Source of the DNA: Paludibacter sp.
GTDB taxonomy: Bacteria > Bacteroidota > Bacteroidia > Bacteroidales > Paludibacteraceae
Assembly: GCA_009787075.1 (NCBI GenBank)
Contig: WRGS01000159.1
Span: 1-7,830, forward strand
Reading direction: 5' to 3'
Length of the DNA stretch: 7,830 bases
Below the pieces are notes generated by a model, which saw nothing but the letters and a program-made list of their open reading frames with translations, did no database searches and was not told the origin of the DNA. The stretch's first letter is position 1. The number at the start of each line of letters is the position of its first letter. The translations under genes were made by a program, and so were the position numbers. Below, one piece after another: positions 1 to 5,617 of the stretch.

Positions 1-1028
1 TGGCTTTGGGGCAGTATCAGCAACTCGGCTCGGTGTTCTTTACTCAAATTACTTCGCTGCTAATTTCTTATATTTCAGCCCGTTCGGTTATAGAAGGCAA
101 TATGACTCTGGGAATGATGATGTCGGTAAGTTATATTATCGGGCAACTTTCTGCACCTGTAAGCCAGCTTATTGGTTTTGTGCAGTCGGCTCAGGATGCA
201 AAAATAAGCCTTGAACGGTTAAACGAAATTCACAACCGCGAAGATGAAACTTCAAAAGAAGTGGAATATATGACTGAATTGCCTGAAAACAAAAATATTA
301 TTATTAATAATCTGTTTTTCAGTTACGATGGTGCAGATAGAAATTACGCGCTCAACGATGTGTCGCTTTTTATTCCTCAAAATAAAACAACGGCAATTGT
401 CGGGGCTTCGGGCAGCGGAAAAACAACCTTAATAAAACTGCTGTTGAATTTTTATAATCCTAACAAGGGAGAAATTTTTATTAATAACGTCAATTTAAAC
501 GAAATCCATCCTCATCTTTGGCGTCAAAGTACAGGAGCAGTAATGCAGGACGGCTTTATTTTTTCAGATACAATAGCAGGCAATATTGCAGTGGGAGTTG
601 AAAATATTGATAAAAAACGTCTTAAATTTGCAGCGCAAACTGCCAATATTCACGATTTTATAGAGAGTTTGCCATTAAAATACAACACAAAAACAGGAAT
701 GGACGGCAATGGAATAAGTCAGGGTCAGCGGCAACGGCTGCTTATCGCCCGCGCTGTGTATAAAAATCCAGATTTTCTGTTCTTCGACGAGGCAACAAAC
801 GCGCTTGACGCTAACAATGAACGTATTATACTTGATAATTTAAAAGAATTTTATAAAGGCAAAACGGTTGTCATTGTTGCTCACCGCCTTTCTACAGTAC
901 AGAATGCAGATAAAATAGTTGTTATGGAAAACGGAAAAATTGCAGAATACGGCACACACGCCTCACTGACTCAAAAACGTGGTTTATATTATAATTTGGT
1001 AAAAAATCAACTTGAACTTGGGAATTAA
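1..1028 (+). CDS. Peptide/bacteriocin-type ABC exporter, permease-ATPase subunit, 3' part (5' end outside window)
   Basis: This is the C-terminal part of an ABC exporter half-transporter that uses ATP to push a substrate, probably a peptide, across the inner membrane. The frame is open to the left edge, so the gene starts upstream; the TTG at 6 is an internal Leu codon. Numbering from that codon, residues 1-60 are the end of the transmembrane domain and about 95-335 are the nucleotide-binding domain. Visible motifs are Walker A GASGSGKT (133-140), Q-loop Gln181, a variant signature ISQGQ (237-241), Walker B FLFFDEAT (257-264), D-loop NALD and switch His293. In related exporters the missing N-terminus has the rest of the membrane domain and often a C39 leader peptidase; that is family knowledge and cannot be seen here. 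The HlyD-type gene downstream fits as its partner. The stop is TAA at 1026-1028. The family is secure; the substrate is unknown. Confidence 0.93.
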   Translation, partial: ALGQYQQLGSVFFTQITSLLISYISARSVIEGNMTLGMMMSVSYIIGQLSAPVSQLIGFVQSAQDAKISLERLNEIHNREDETSKEVEYMTELPENKNIIINNLFFSYDGADRNYALNDVSLFIPQNKTTAIVGASGSGKTTLIKLLLNFYNPNKGEIFINNVNLNEIHPHLWRQSTGAVMQDGFIFSDTIAGNIAVGVENIDKKRLKFAAQTANIHDFIESLPLKYNTKTGMDGNGISQGQRQRLLIARAVYKNPDFLFFDEATNALDANNERIILDNLKEFYKGKTVVIVAHRLSTVQNADKIVVMENGKIAEYGTHASLTQKRGLYYNLVKNQLELGN

Positions 1029-1051
1029 GGGCGAAAGGGCGAAAGGCGAAA
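1029..1051. repeat. GGGCGAAA short tandem repeat, about three units
   Basis: Directly after the ABC exporter stop codon there are two perfect 8-bp units GGGCGAAA (1029-1036 and 1037-1044) and a third 7-bp unit GGCGAAA (1045-1051). The tract is purine-rich and GC-richer than the surrounding intergenic DNA. Its unit resembles, but is not identical to, the CGCAAAG heptamer that builds the inverted repeats about 80 bp downstream. Function is unknown; it could be a relic of the same repeat family. Confidence 0.7.
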
Positions 1052-1120
1052 TATTGTGGTTAATTCTTTTTTTGAGGTGCTATCATAAATAAGCGATTAT
1101 TTCGTTTACTTAAAGACCAA

Positions 1121-1166
1121 TTTAACCGCAAGGGCGCAAAGGGTTTACGCAAAGGTCGCAAAGAAT
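1121..1166 (+). repeat. Left arm of 46-bp imperfect inverted repeat
   Basis: This arm pairs with 1591-1636 at 43 of 46 positions; the mismatches are at 1132, 1155 and 1156. Internally it has heptamers at 1127 (CGCAAGG, one change), 1135, 1148 and 1157 (all CGCAAAG), with spacers of 1, 6 and 2 bp. A transcript spanning both arms could fold into a very long stem with the GxxExxY gene in the loop. Confidence 0.9.
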
Positions 1167-1200
1167 AAAAACAAAGTATATAATATAAAAGTGATTTTTT

Positions 1201-1578
1201 ATGACAGAGAATGAATTATCGAAAATTGTATTTGATTTGGGATTAAAAGTACATAAAGTATTGGGTCCCGGTTTGTTAGAGAGTGCATACGAAGAATGTC
1301 TTTATTATGAAATCAAAAAGTATGGGTTATTAGTTGAAAAACAAAAAGCGCTGCCGCTGATATATGAAGACATTAAATTAGAAGCAGGTTACAGAATAGA
1401 TTTATTAGTCGAAAAGAAACTGATAATTGAAATAAAATCTGTAGAAGCATTGAATGATTTGCATTTGGCGCAAACTTTAACGTATTTAAAATTAAGCAGC
1501 TGTAAATTAGGTTTATTAATAAACTTCAATACTGTTTTATTTAAAAATGGGGTAAGACGAATTGTAAATCATTTATAA
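1201..1578 (+). CDS. GxxExxY family protein (predicted PD-(D/E)XK nuclease-like)
   Basis: A 125-aa protein of normal length for the GxxExxY family, named after the motif seen here as G24-LL-E27-SA-Y30. The rest matches a PD-(D/E)XK nuclease-like core: Glu46 and Gln48 in VEKQ, Asp67 in RIDLLV, Glu77 and Lys79 in IEIKS, then Gln91 and Tyr95 in a helix (HLAQTLTYLK) and the strand GLLINFN. All core positions are intact, so the gene looks functional. No signal peptide or membrane segment is seen, so it should be cytoplasmic. The biological role of the family is not established to my knowledge. ATG at 1201 is the only sensible start; a TATAAT box lies at 1179-1184 without a clear upstream element. 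The gene is bracketed by inverted repeats and stands between two exporter genes, which suggests it arrived separately from them. Confidence 0.9.
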   Translation: MTENELSKIVFDLGLKVHKVLGPGLLESAYEECLYYEIKKYGLLVEKQKALPLIYEDIKLEAGYRIDLLVEKKLIIEIKSVEALNDLHLAQTLTYLKLSSCKLGLLINFNTVLFKNGVRRIVNHL

Positions 1579-1590
1579 TATTTTCAATAA

Positions 1591-1636
1591 ATTCTTTGCG
1601 CTCTTTGCGTAAACCCTTTGCGCCTTTGCGGTTAAA
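1591..1636 (-). repeat. Right arm of 46-bp imperfect inverted repeat
   Basis: Inverse copy of 1121-1166, 43 of 46 matching. On the + strand it shows four perfect CTTTGCG heptamers at 1594, 1603, 1616 and 1624, in mirror order of the left arm and with identical 2-, 6- and 1-bp spacers. It begins 12 bp after the GxxExxY stop codon and ends 35 bp before the HlyD-type ATG. A stop codon at 1633-1635, inside the arm, closes the HlyD reading frame upstream, so the arm itself sets the 5' limit of that frame. Confidence 0.9.
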
Positions 1637-1671
1637 TAAAGATACTCCGCTATTTGAAGAAAAAAAATGAT

Positions 1672-2946
1672 ATGGAAAACGAAACAAACGATATAGAATT
1701 ACGCTCGGAAGAATTTCAGGAAGTTCTTTCGCGGATACCGTCGTGGATGCAACGCTACGGTATAACGCTTATTTTCTGCATCTTAGCAGGATTACTTGCA
1801 GGTAGTGCATTTTTTAAATATCCTGATATTATTTCTGCGCCAATAGTTGTAAGTACCGAAAATTTGCCTGTTGATATTACAGCAAAAATATCGGGAAGAA
1901 TTGATACGCTGTTTGTTGCTGAAAAACAGAAAGTTAACAAAGGGCAGATTTTGGGCATTCTGGAAAATACTGCAAGATGGAATGATGTGTTGCTTTTACA
2001 AAAAATGTTGGACAGTACCGATATGCAGCATCTGTCGCCTTTGCAATTGGGCGATTTGCAGAACCAGTACAGTAATTATCTAAAATCAAAGGAAGACTTG
2101 CAGTTTTTTATAACAACCGATTATTACAACAAAAAGATACAAACAGTAGAACGTCAAAAAATTATTCAACAAAATATTGTAAATCAAAGTATTAAACAAC
2201 TTAATCTGTCCAAAAGGCAAATTGAAACAGCGCAAAATCAGTTCTCAACCGATTCTATGCTTTTTGCCAAAAATGTGTTGTCGGCATTTGAGTTTGAAAA
2301 CTCGAAAAATGCACGTTTGCAGGCATTACAAAATTACGAAAATTCCAAAACAGGCATTGAAAATCAGAAACTTGGCATAGTGCAACTTGAGCAGCAAATT
2401 TTTGACCTCAATCAGCAAAAAGACGAGCAACTTGCGCAACTGAAACTGAATTTAAACGCCGCCTGCGATCAACTCAAAGCGCAAACAGAAACTTTCAAGC
2501 AAACTTATTTCCTTATCAGTCAAACAAACGGTGTTGCCACTTTTACAAAATACTGGCAACGGAATCAAAATATTACAGTGGGAGAAACGGTTTTAACCGT
2601 TGTTCCGCCAGATAATCAGCAGATTATCGGAAAAATAATGTTGCCGCCGCAGGGAGCGGGCAAGGTGAAAATCGGACAGACGGTAAATGTGAAGTTGGAT
2701 AATTTTCCTTATATGGAATATGGAATGGTAAAAGTGAAAATTACAAATATCGCTCTTGTGCCTGTAAATCAGAATAATACTCGCGCTTACGTTCTCGAAG
2801 TCGCTTTCCCCGACAATCTTAAAACATCATACAATAAAACGCTGACTTTCAGCCAGCAAATGAGCGGCACAGCCGAAATTATTACCGAAGATTTATCGCT
2901 GCTCGAAAGATTGCTCTATCCGCTGAAAGCGATTTGGAAAAAATAA
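1672..2946 (+). CDS. HlyD-family membrane-fusion (periplasmic adaptor) protein of the exporter
   Basis: A 424-aa inner-membrane-anchored adaptor that links an ABC exporter to an outer-membrane channel. From the ATG at 1672: a short cytoplasmic N-terminus (1-30) with an ELRSEEFQEVL segment typical of Bacteroidetes HlyD proteins, one membrane helix (about 31-48), a first half-lipoyl segment (about 69-98, GRIDTLFVAEKQKVNKGQIL), a long Gln-rich coiled-coil hairpin (about 152-280), the second lipoyl half (about 284-312) and a beta-barrel domain to about 405. A TTG at 1654 would add six residues (MKKKND). I prefer the ATG because homologues as I know them begin near this point, but A8 at 1660-1667 makes the start region worth checking. 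The gene very likely serves the ABC subunit upstream, from which the GxxExxY cassette separates it. No TolC-like gene or peptide precursor is seen in the window. Confidence 0.92.
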   Translation: MENETNDIELRSEEFQEVLSRIPSWMQRYGITLIFCILAGLLAGSAFFKYPDIISAPIVVSTENLPVDITAKISGRIDTLFVAEKQKVNKGQILGILENTARWNDVLLLQKMLDSTDMQHLSPLQLGDLQNQYSNYLKSKEDLQFFITTDYYNKKIQTVERQKIIQQNIVNQSIKQLNLSKRQIETAQNQFSTDSMLFAKNVLSAFEFENSKNARLQALQNYENSKTGIENQKLGIVQLEQQIFDLNQQKDEQLAQLKLNLNAACDQLKAQTETFKQTYFLISQTNGVATFTKYWQRNQNITVGETVLTVVPPDNQQIIGKIMLPPQGAGKVKIGQTVNVKLDNFPYMEYGMVKVKITNIALVPVNQNNTRAYVLEVAFPDNLKTSYNKTLTFSQQMSGTAEIITEDLSLLERLLYPLKAIWKK

Positions 2947-2965
2947 TAAAGAAAATCGATATAAA

Positions 2966-3019
2966 TATTTTTGCAGGAAATAAAATTTTCAGATGCAAGA
3001 ATTTTAGTTATTTTTGCAG
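2966..3019 (+). repeat. Direct repeat of TATTTTTGCAG (two copies) in the leader of the membrane-protein gene
   Basis: The 11-mer TATTTTTGCAG occurs at 2966-2976 and 3009-3019, start to start 43 bp, and both copies run on into A-rich sequence. Each contains TATTTTTG, which fits the Bacteroidetes -7 box TAnnTTTG. The downstream copy is 31 bp before the ATG at 3047 and is the better promoter candidate, although only a weak TTTTC stretch (2986-2990) stands where a -33 TTTG would be expected. The repeat could also be chance in AT-rich DNA. Confidence 0.4.
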
Positions 3020-3046
3020 AAAAATTATTTGTAAAAATAAAAAAAT

Positions 3047-3412
3047 ATGAAAATTTTAATCAAAATATTGAGTATAACAACATTTTTAGCAGCAAGCATC
3101 ACCGTTGCAAGCGTGTTTTATGAAGGAATGATTTTGAAATGGCTTTCGTTTGTAGGCGTTTCAATTCTTGCAACCGACATTTTATTTCTGATTACAACCG
3201 TTGCAGGAGTTTTTTATTATAAAAATAACAAAAAACTATTCTTTATACATTTATTTTCCGTTTTTGTAATTTTAATTGGAATAATTATACATTTGATTTT
3301 CGGTAAAGATATGCCCAAAATGCTGTTTCTGCTTTGGGAATTTTATATTTTGTATTTTTACGGAATAATTTTTTGCAAAAAATTGTGGCAAAAAAATGAA
3401 ATCGAAAAATAA
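3047..3412 (+). CDS. Small four-helix integral membrane protein, function unknown
   Basis: A 121-aa, strongly hydrophobic protein that I do not recognise. Four membrane segments can be read at about residues 5-25, 34-57, 64-85 and 91-109, ending in a Lys-rich tail (KKLWQKNEIEK). Loops are short, and no catalytic motif, cysteine pair or metal site stands out. The ATG at 3047 follows an A-rich leader. The 3' end overlaps the first 17 bp of mtgA in another frame, which suggests co-transcription and possibly translational coupling with the cell-wall glycosyltransferase, but gives no function by itself. The hydrophobic pattern and organised overlap support a real gene; the very AT-rich composition leaves some doubt. 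Confidence 0.7.
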   Translation: MKILIKILSITTFLAASITVASVFYEGMILKWLSFVGVSILATDILFLITTVAGVFYYKNNKKLFFIHLFSVFVILIGIIIHLIFGKDMPKMLFLLWEFYILYFYGIIFCKKLWQKNEIEK

Positions 3413-4115
3413 AAAAGATACTCGTTTGCGGCGTTTTTTTCGCTTTTGCCGAAATGCGGCAATACTTTTTTTTGCAATAAGTATTCTGTGGGTGCTTGTG
3501 GCGCGGTTTGTACCTGTGTGGATTACGCCGCTTGTTTATATTCGCGCAATTGAAAGCGTTTTTGACAAAAAACTTCCACATTGTGAAAAAACTTGGGTTT
3601 CTATTGATAAAATTTCGCCGAATATGGTTCAGGCGGTTATCGCTTCGGAAGATAATTTGTTTGCACAACACAACGGATTTTCACTCACGGCAATTGAAAA
3701 AGCCATTGAACATAATAAAAAAGGCAAACGCATTCGCGGCGGCAGTACAATTTCTCAGCAAACGGCAAAAAATGTTTTTCTTTTTCCGCAACGCTCGTAT
3801 GTACGCAAGGGCTTGGAGGCGTATTATACTGTTCTGATTGAGTTTATTTGGGGCAAAAAGCGCATAATGGAAGTTTATCTTAATGTTATTGAAATGGGCG
3901 ATGGCGTTTATGGCGTTGAAGCGGCGGCGCAAAAATATTTTCACACTTCGGCTTCCCGCCTGACCAAAGAACAAAGCGCGCTAATTGCCGCAAGTTTGCC
4001 AAATCCGCGCCGTTACAGCATTGAAAAACCGTCTCCTTACATCAAAAAACGCCAAGCAGCTATTTTACGATTGATGCGTCTGATTTCACAACCCGATTTT
4101 TTGGATAAAAAATAA
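3396..4115 (+). CDS. mtgA: Monofunctional biosynthetic peptidoglycan transglycosylase
   Basis: This 239-aa enzyme polymerises lipid II into glycan strands at the outer face of the inner membrane and has no penicillin-binding transpeptidase domain. A basic N-terminus (KSKNKKDTRLRRFFR) is followed by one membrane anchor (about 20-38) and a GT51 glycosyltransferase domain (about 60-230). Family motifs are complete: EDNLFAQHNG with catalytic Glu85, GGSTISQQTAKN (115-126), RKGLE with the second acidic residue Glu141, and KKRIMEVYLN (154-163), followed by the conserved EQSALIAASLPNP segment. Length is normal for MtgA. The ATG at 3396 lies inside the end of the preceding membrane-protein gene. The coding sequence ends in a hairpin that includes the stop codon. 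Identification is secure. Confidence 0.95.
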   Translation: MKSKNKKDTRLRRFFRFCRNAAILFFAISILWVLVARFVPVWITPLVYIRAIESVFDKKLPHCEKTWVSIDKISPNMVQAVIASEDNLFAQHNGFSLTAIEKAIEHNKKGKRIRGGSTISQQTAKNVFLFPQRSYVRKGLEAYYTVLIEFIWGKKRIMEVYLNVIEMGDGVYGVEAAAQKYFHTSASRLTKEQSALIAASLPNPRRYSIEKPSPYIKKRQAAILRLMRLISQPDFLDKK

Positions 4116-4133
4116 ACCTTATTTTATCCAAAA
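4099..4133 (+). terminator. Hairpin over the mtgA stop codon, possible weak terminator
   Basis: The arms 4099-4110 and 4122-4133 are perfect 12-bp inverse complements (core TTGGATAAAA / TTTTATCCAA) around an 11-nt loop that contains the mtgA TAA. Only two pairs are G-C, and no T-run follows on the + strand (the next bases are TTAAAAAATTT), so intrinsic termination is uncertain; it could instead stabilise the 3' end of the mRNA. Confidence 0.35.
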
Positions 4134-4169
4134 TTAAAAAATTTCCAATGCCATATTTATTTTTTTTAG

Positions 4170-4177
4170 TAATTTTG
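4170..4177 (+). promoter_or_regulatory. Candidate Bacteroidetes -7 promoter box for the FtsA-like gene
   Basis: TAATTTTG fits the Bacteroidetes primary-sigma -7 consensus TAnnTTTG exactly and stands 34 bp before the ATG at 4212, after the mtgA hairpin, where a new promoter would be expected. No good -33 TTTG is present at the usual spacing; the nearest is a TTTC at 4142-4145, so this is a half-match. Confidence 0.4.
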
Positions 4178-4211
4178 CGCTCTCAAATTTTGAAAAAACA
4201 TCATTTACTTT

Positions 4212-5558
4212 ATGTCCGATAAAAATCAAATAATCGCTGCCGATTTGGGCAGTTCGCATATTGCGCTTATGGCAGCCGAAGTTGTCAATGGTGCGGTAAG
4301 GGTTGTCAGTGGTACGGTACAAGTTGGCGATGATACAGTAAAAGATTTTGACAGTGCGGTAAGGGTTTTGGCTGTTGAAGAAAATTATCGAAACGGTTAT
4401 GTGAGCAATGGAGTTGTTTTGCAAACTTCGGGCGTGGCGTTTCAAATAGGCGAACTTGCGAAAAGATTAAATAATTTTTTACATTTAAAAAAAGGGAAAG
4501 AAATCAGCAGTATTTATGTTAGTGTCAATGCAAAGTCGATGAGGTGCGTTAAGCATACGGTTTCACACAAATTTGAGCGCGTTACAGAAATTAATGCCGA
4601 ACATTTATCAGAAATGGAAAATAAATGTTGTGAAGCGTTAACACAGGGTGATTTAGCGGTTTATGAAATTTTTCCTATTGATTATATAATTGACAATAAA
4701 CATTCTGACAAACCGCCTTACAAACAAAAAGGCAATATTATGCAGGTAGAATATACTGTTGTTGTTGGAGATAAAATTATTGAAGAAAAAATAAAAGGAG
4801 TTTTCGACCGTTTTGACAAAAACGCGACAAAAATTACTCCCAAAAAATTCAAGCCGCTTTCGGTAGAATCGCTTGCTAAAGCGGTACTTTCACCTTATGA
4901 TTGCAAAGAAGGAACAGCCTTGCTAAACCTTGGTGCAACGACCACAACATTGGCTCTTTACATAAATGGACAACTTGATACGCTTATTGTTGTGCCGCTC
5001 GGAAGTCATAATATTACAAAAGACATTCAGGCAGAGGGAATTAGCGAATTTCATGCAGAAAATCTCAAATGTTTGCGAGGCGTTGCAATGGAATCAATGG
5101 TTGTGCGCCGCGAAAAATTTATTCTGCCTTCCGCCAAACCCGATATTGCAAATGTACAAATTACAACTATTCATTTGGCGGAAATTATTCAGGCGCGCCT
5201 TGACGAAATCTTTGTTCCGATTTTTCAAGAATTGAAAAAAAATAAAAATAAAATTGGCGGAGGCATAGTGATAACAGGCGGCGGTTCTAATTTGAATGGC
5301 ATTGCCGAATATATTCAAAAAAATACGAATATGTATGTCAGATTTGGCAAACACGATGACAAACTGACAGAAAATACCGATAAAAAATTTGCCGACCCCG
5401 TTTATGCACAACTTATAGGAATGTGTTTATTGATAGACAGTTACAGAAAGAAAAATCCTGAAGCAGATGCCGATGAGCCGACAGCATGGAAAAAAATTAA
5501 AGACCGTATTGAACGTGGGCTTAGCATAATTTTTATTGATGAAGAACCTGTATATTGA
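4212..5558 (+). CDS. FtsA-like actin-fold ATPase (cell-division protein FtsA family, divergent)
   Basis: A 448-aa protein with the FtsA/actin-type ATPase layout: phosphate-1 loop ADLGSSHIAL (10-19), an SHS2/1C-like domain (about 98-200), phosphate-2 loop NLGATTTTLALY (239-250) and adenosine motif GGGIVITGGGSNLNG (349-363). The C-terminal KKIKDRIERGLSIIF (427-441) could form an amphipathic membrane-binding helix, as the FtsA tail does to hold FtsZ at the membrane. FtsA normally sits with ftsQ and ftsZ; here the neighbours are mtgA and topA, so this may be a paralogue rather than the main division protein, and I give no symbol. Residues 27-54 are four heptapeptide units from a 21-bp DNA repeat, placed within the first beta-sheet region, where ordinary FtsA has a much shorter stretch. 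The A/T-rich leader has no Shine-Dalgarno site. Fold assignment is good; the cellular role is inferred. Confidence 0.85.
   Translation: MSDKNQIIAADLGSSHIALMAAEVVNGAVRVVSGTVQVGDDTVKDFDSAVRVLAVEENYRNGYVSNGVVLQTSGVAFQIGELAKRLNNFLHLKKGKEISSIYVSVNAKSMRCVKHTVSHKFERVTEINAEHLSEMENKCCEALTQGDLAVYEIFPIDYIIDNKHSDKPPYKQKGNIMQVEYTVVVGDKIIEEKIKGVFDRFDKNATKITPKKFKPLSVESLAKAVLSPYDCKEGTALLNLGATTTTLALYINGQLDTLIVVPLGSHNITKDIQAEGISEFHAENLKCLRGVAMESMVVRREKFILPSAKPDIANVQITTIHLAEIIQARLDEIFVPIFQELKKNKNKIGGGIVITGGGSNLNGIAEYIQKNTNMYVRFGKHDDKLTENTDKKFADPVYAQLIGMCLLIDSYRKKNPEADADEPTAWKKIKDRIERGLSIIFIDEEPVY
4290..4373 (+). repeat. Four 21-bp degenerate tandem repeats inside the FtsA-like gene
   Basis: Units run 4290-4310, 4311-4331, 4332-4352 and 4353-4373. 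Each opens with a form of GGTGCGGTA (GGTACGGTA, GATACAGTA and AGTGCGGTA in units 2-4), and units 1 and 4 share the 14-mer GTGCGGTAAGGGTT. The period is a multiple of three and the frame is kept, giving the heptapeptides GAVRVVS, GTVQVGD, DTVKDFD and SAVRVLA. Confidence 0.8.
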
Positions 5559-5617
5559 AGAAAAATTTATAAAGTGGAATATTGAAAATTGATTTTTTTT
5601 GAATTGAAAATAAATAT

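Larger units (their letters stand above)
1121..1636 (+). mobile_element. Candidate inverted-repeat-bounded GxxExxY cassette
   Basis: A 516-bp unit made of a left 46-bp arm, one 125-aa gene and a right 46-bp arm in inverse orientation. The arms match at 43 of 46 positions. It lies between an ABC exporter gene and its likely HlyD partner, which are usually close together, so the simplest reading is that the unit inserted into an exporter operon. It encodes no recognisable transposase. Its only protein has a predicted nuclease fold, so it could be non-autonomous, self-mobilising by an unknown route, or just a gene with conserved flanking repeats. A 6-bp TAAAGA occurs outside both ends (1111-1116 and 1637-1642), but it is 4 bp away from the left arm, so it is only weak evidence of a target-site duplication. 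Confidence 0.5.

Noticed and set aside
1087..1102. AAATAA/TTATTT hairpin with a GCGA tetraloop as an ABC-gene terminator
   Set aside because: The stem is six A-T pairs with no T-run after it, too weak to support.
1121..1166. Regularly spaced CGCAAAG heptamers considered as a CRISPR or iteron array
   Set aside because: The unit is only 7 bp, spacers are 1-6 bp and unequal, and the block is mirrored on the other side of a gene; no cas or rep gene is present.
1111..1642. TAAAGA on both sides of the cassette as a target-site duplication
   Set aside because: The left copy is 4 bp away from the repeat arm while the right copy abuts it, and a 6-mer match in AT-rich DNA is likely by chance; kept only as a weak hint.
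1654..1671. TTG at 1654 as start of the HlyD-type protein
   Set aside because: It adds only MKKKND; the ATG at 1672 gives the N-terminus expected for Bacteroidetes HlyD proteins. Not excluded.
3285..3974. Minus-strand frames of 128 and 97 codons opposite mtgA
   Set aside because: They lie antisense to a complete GT51 enzyme, are low-complexity and resemble no family.
4134..4445. Minus-strand reading frame with repeated YRT-type peptides
   Set aside because: It is the antisense shadow of the 21-bp repeat in the FtsA-like gene, which has clear family motifs on the + strand.
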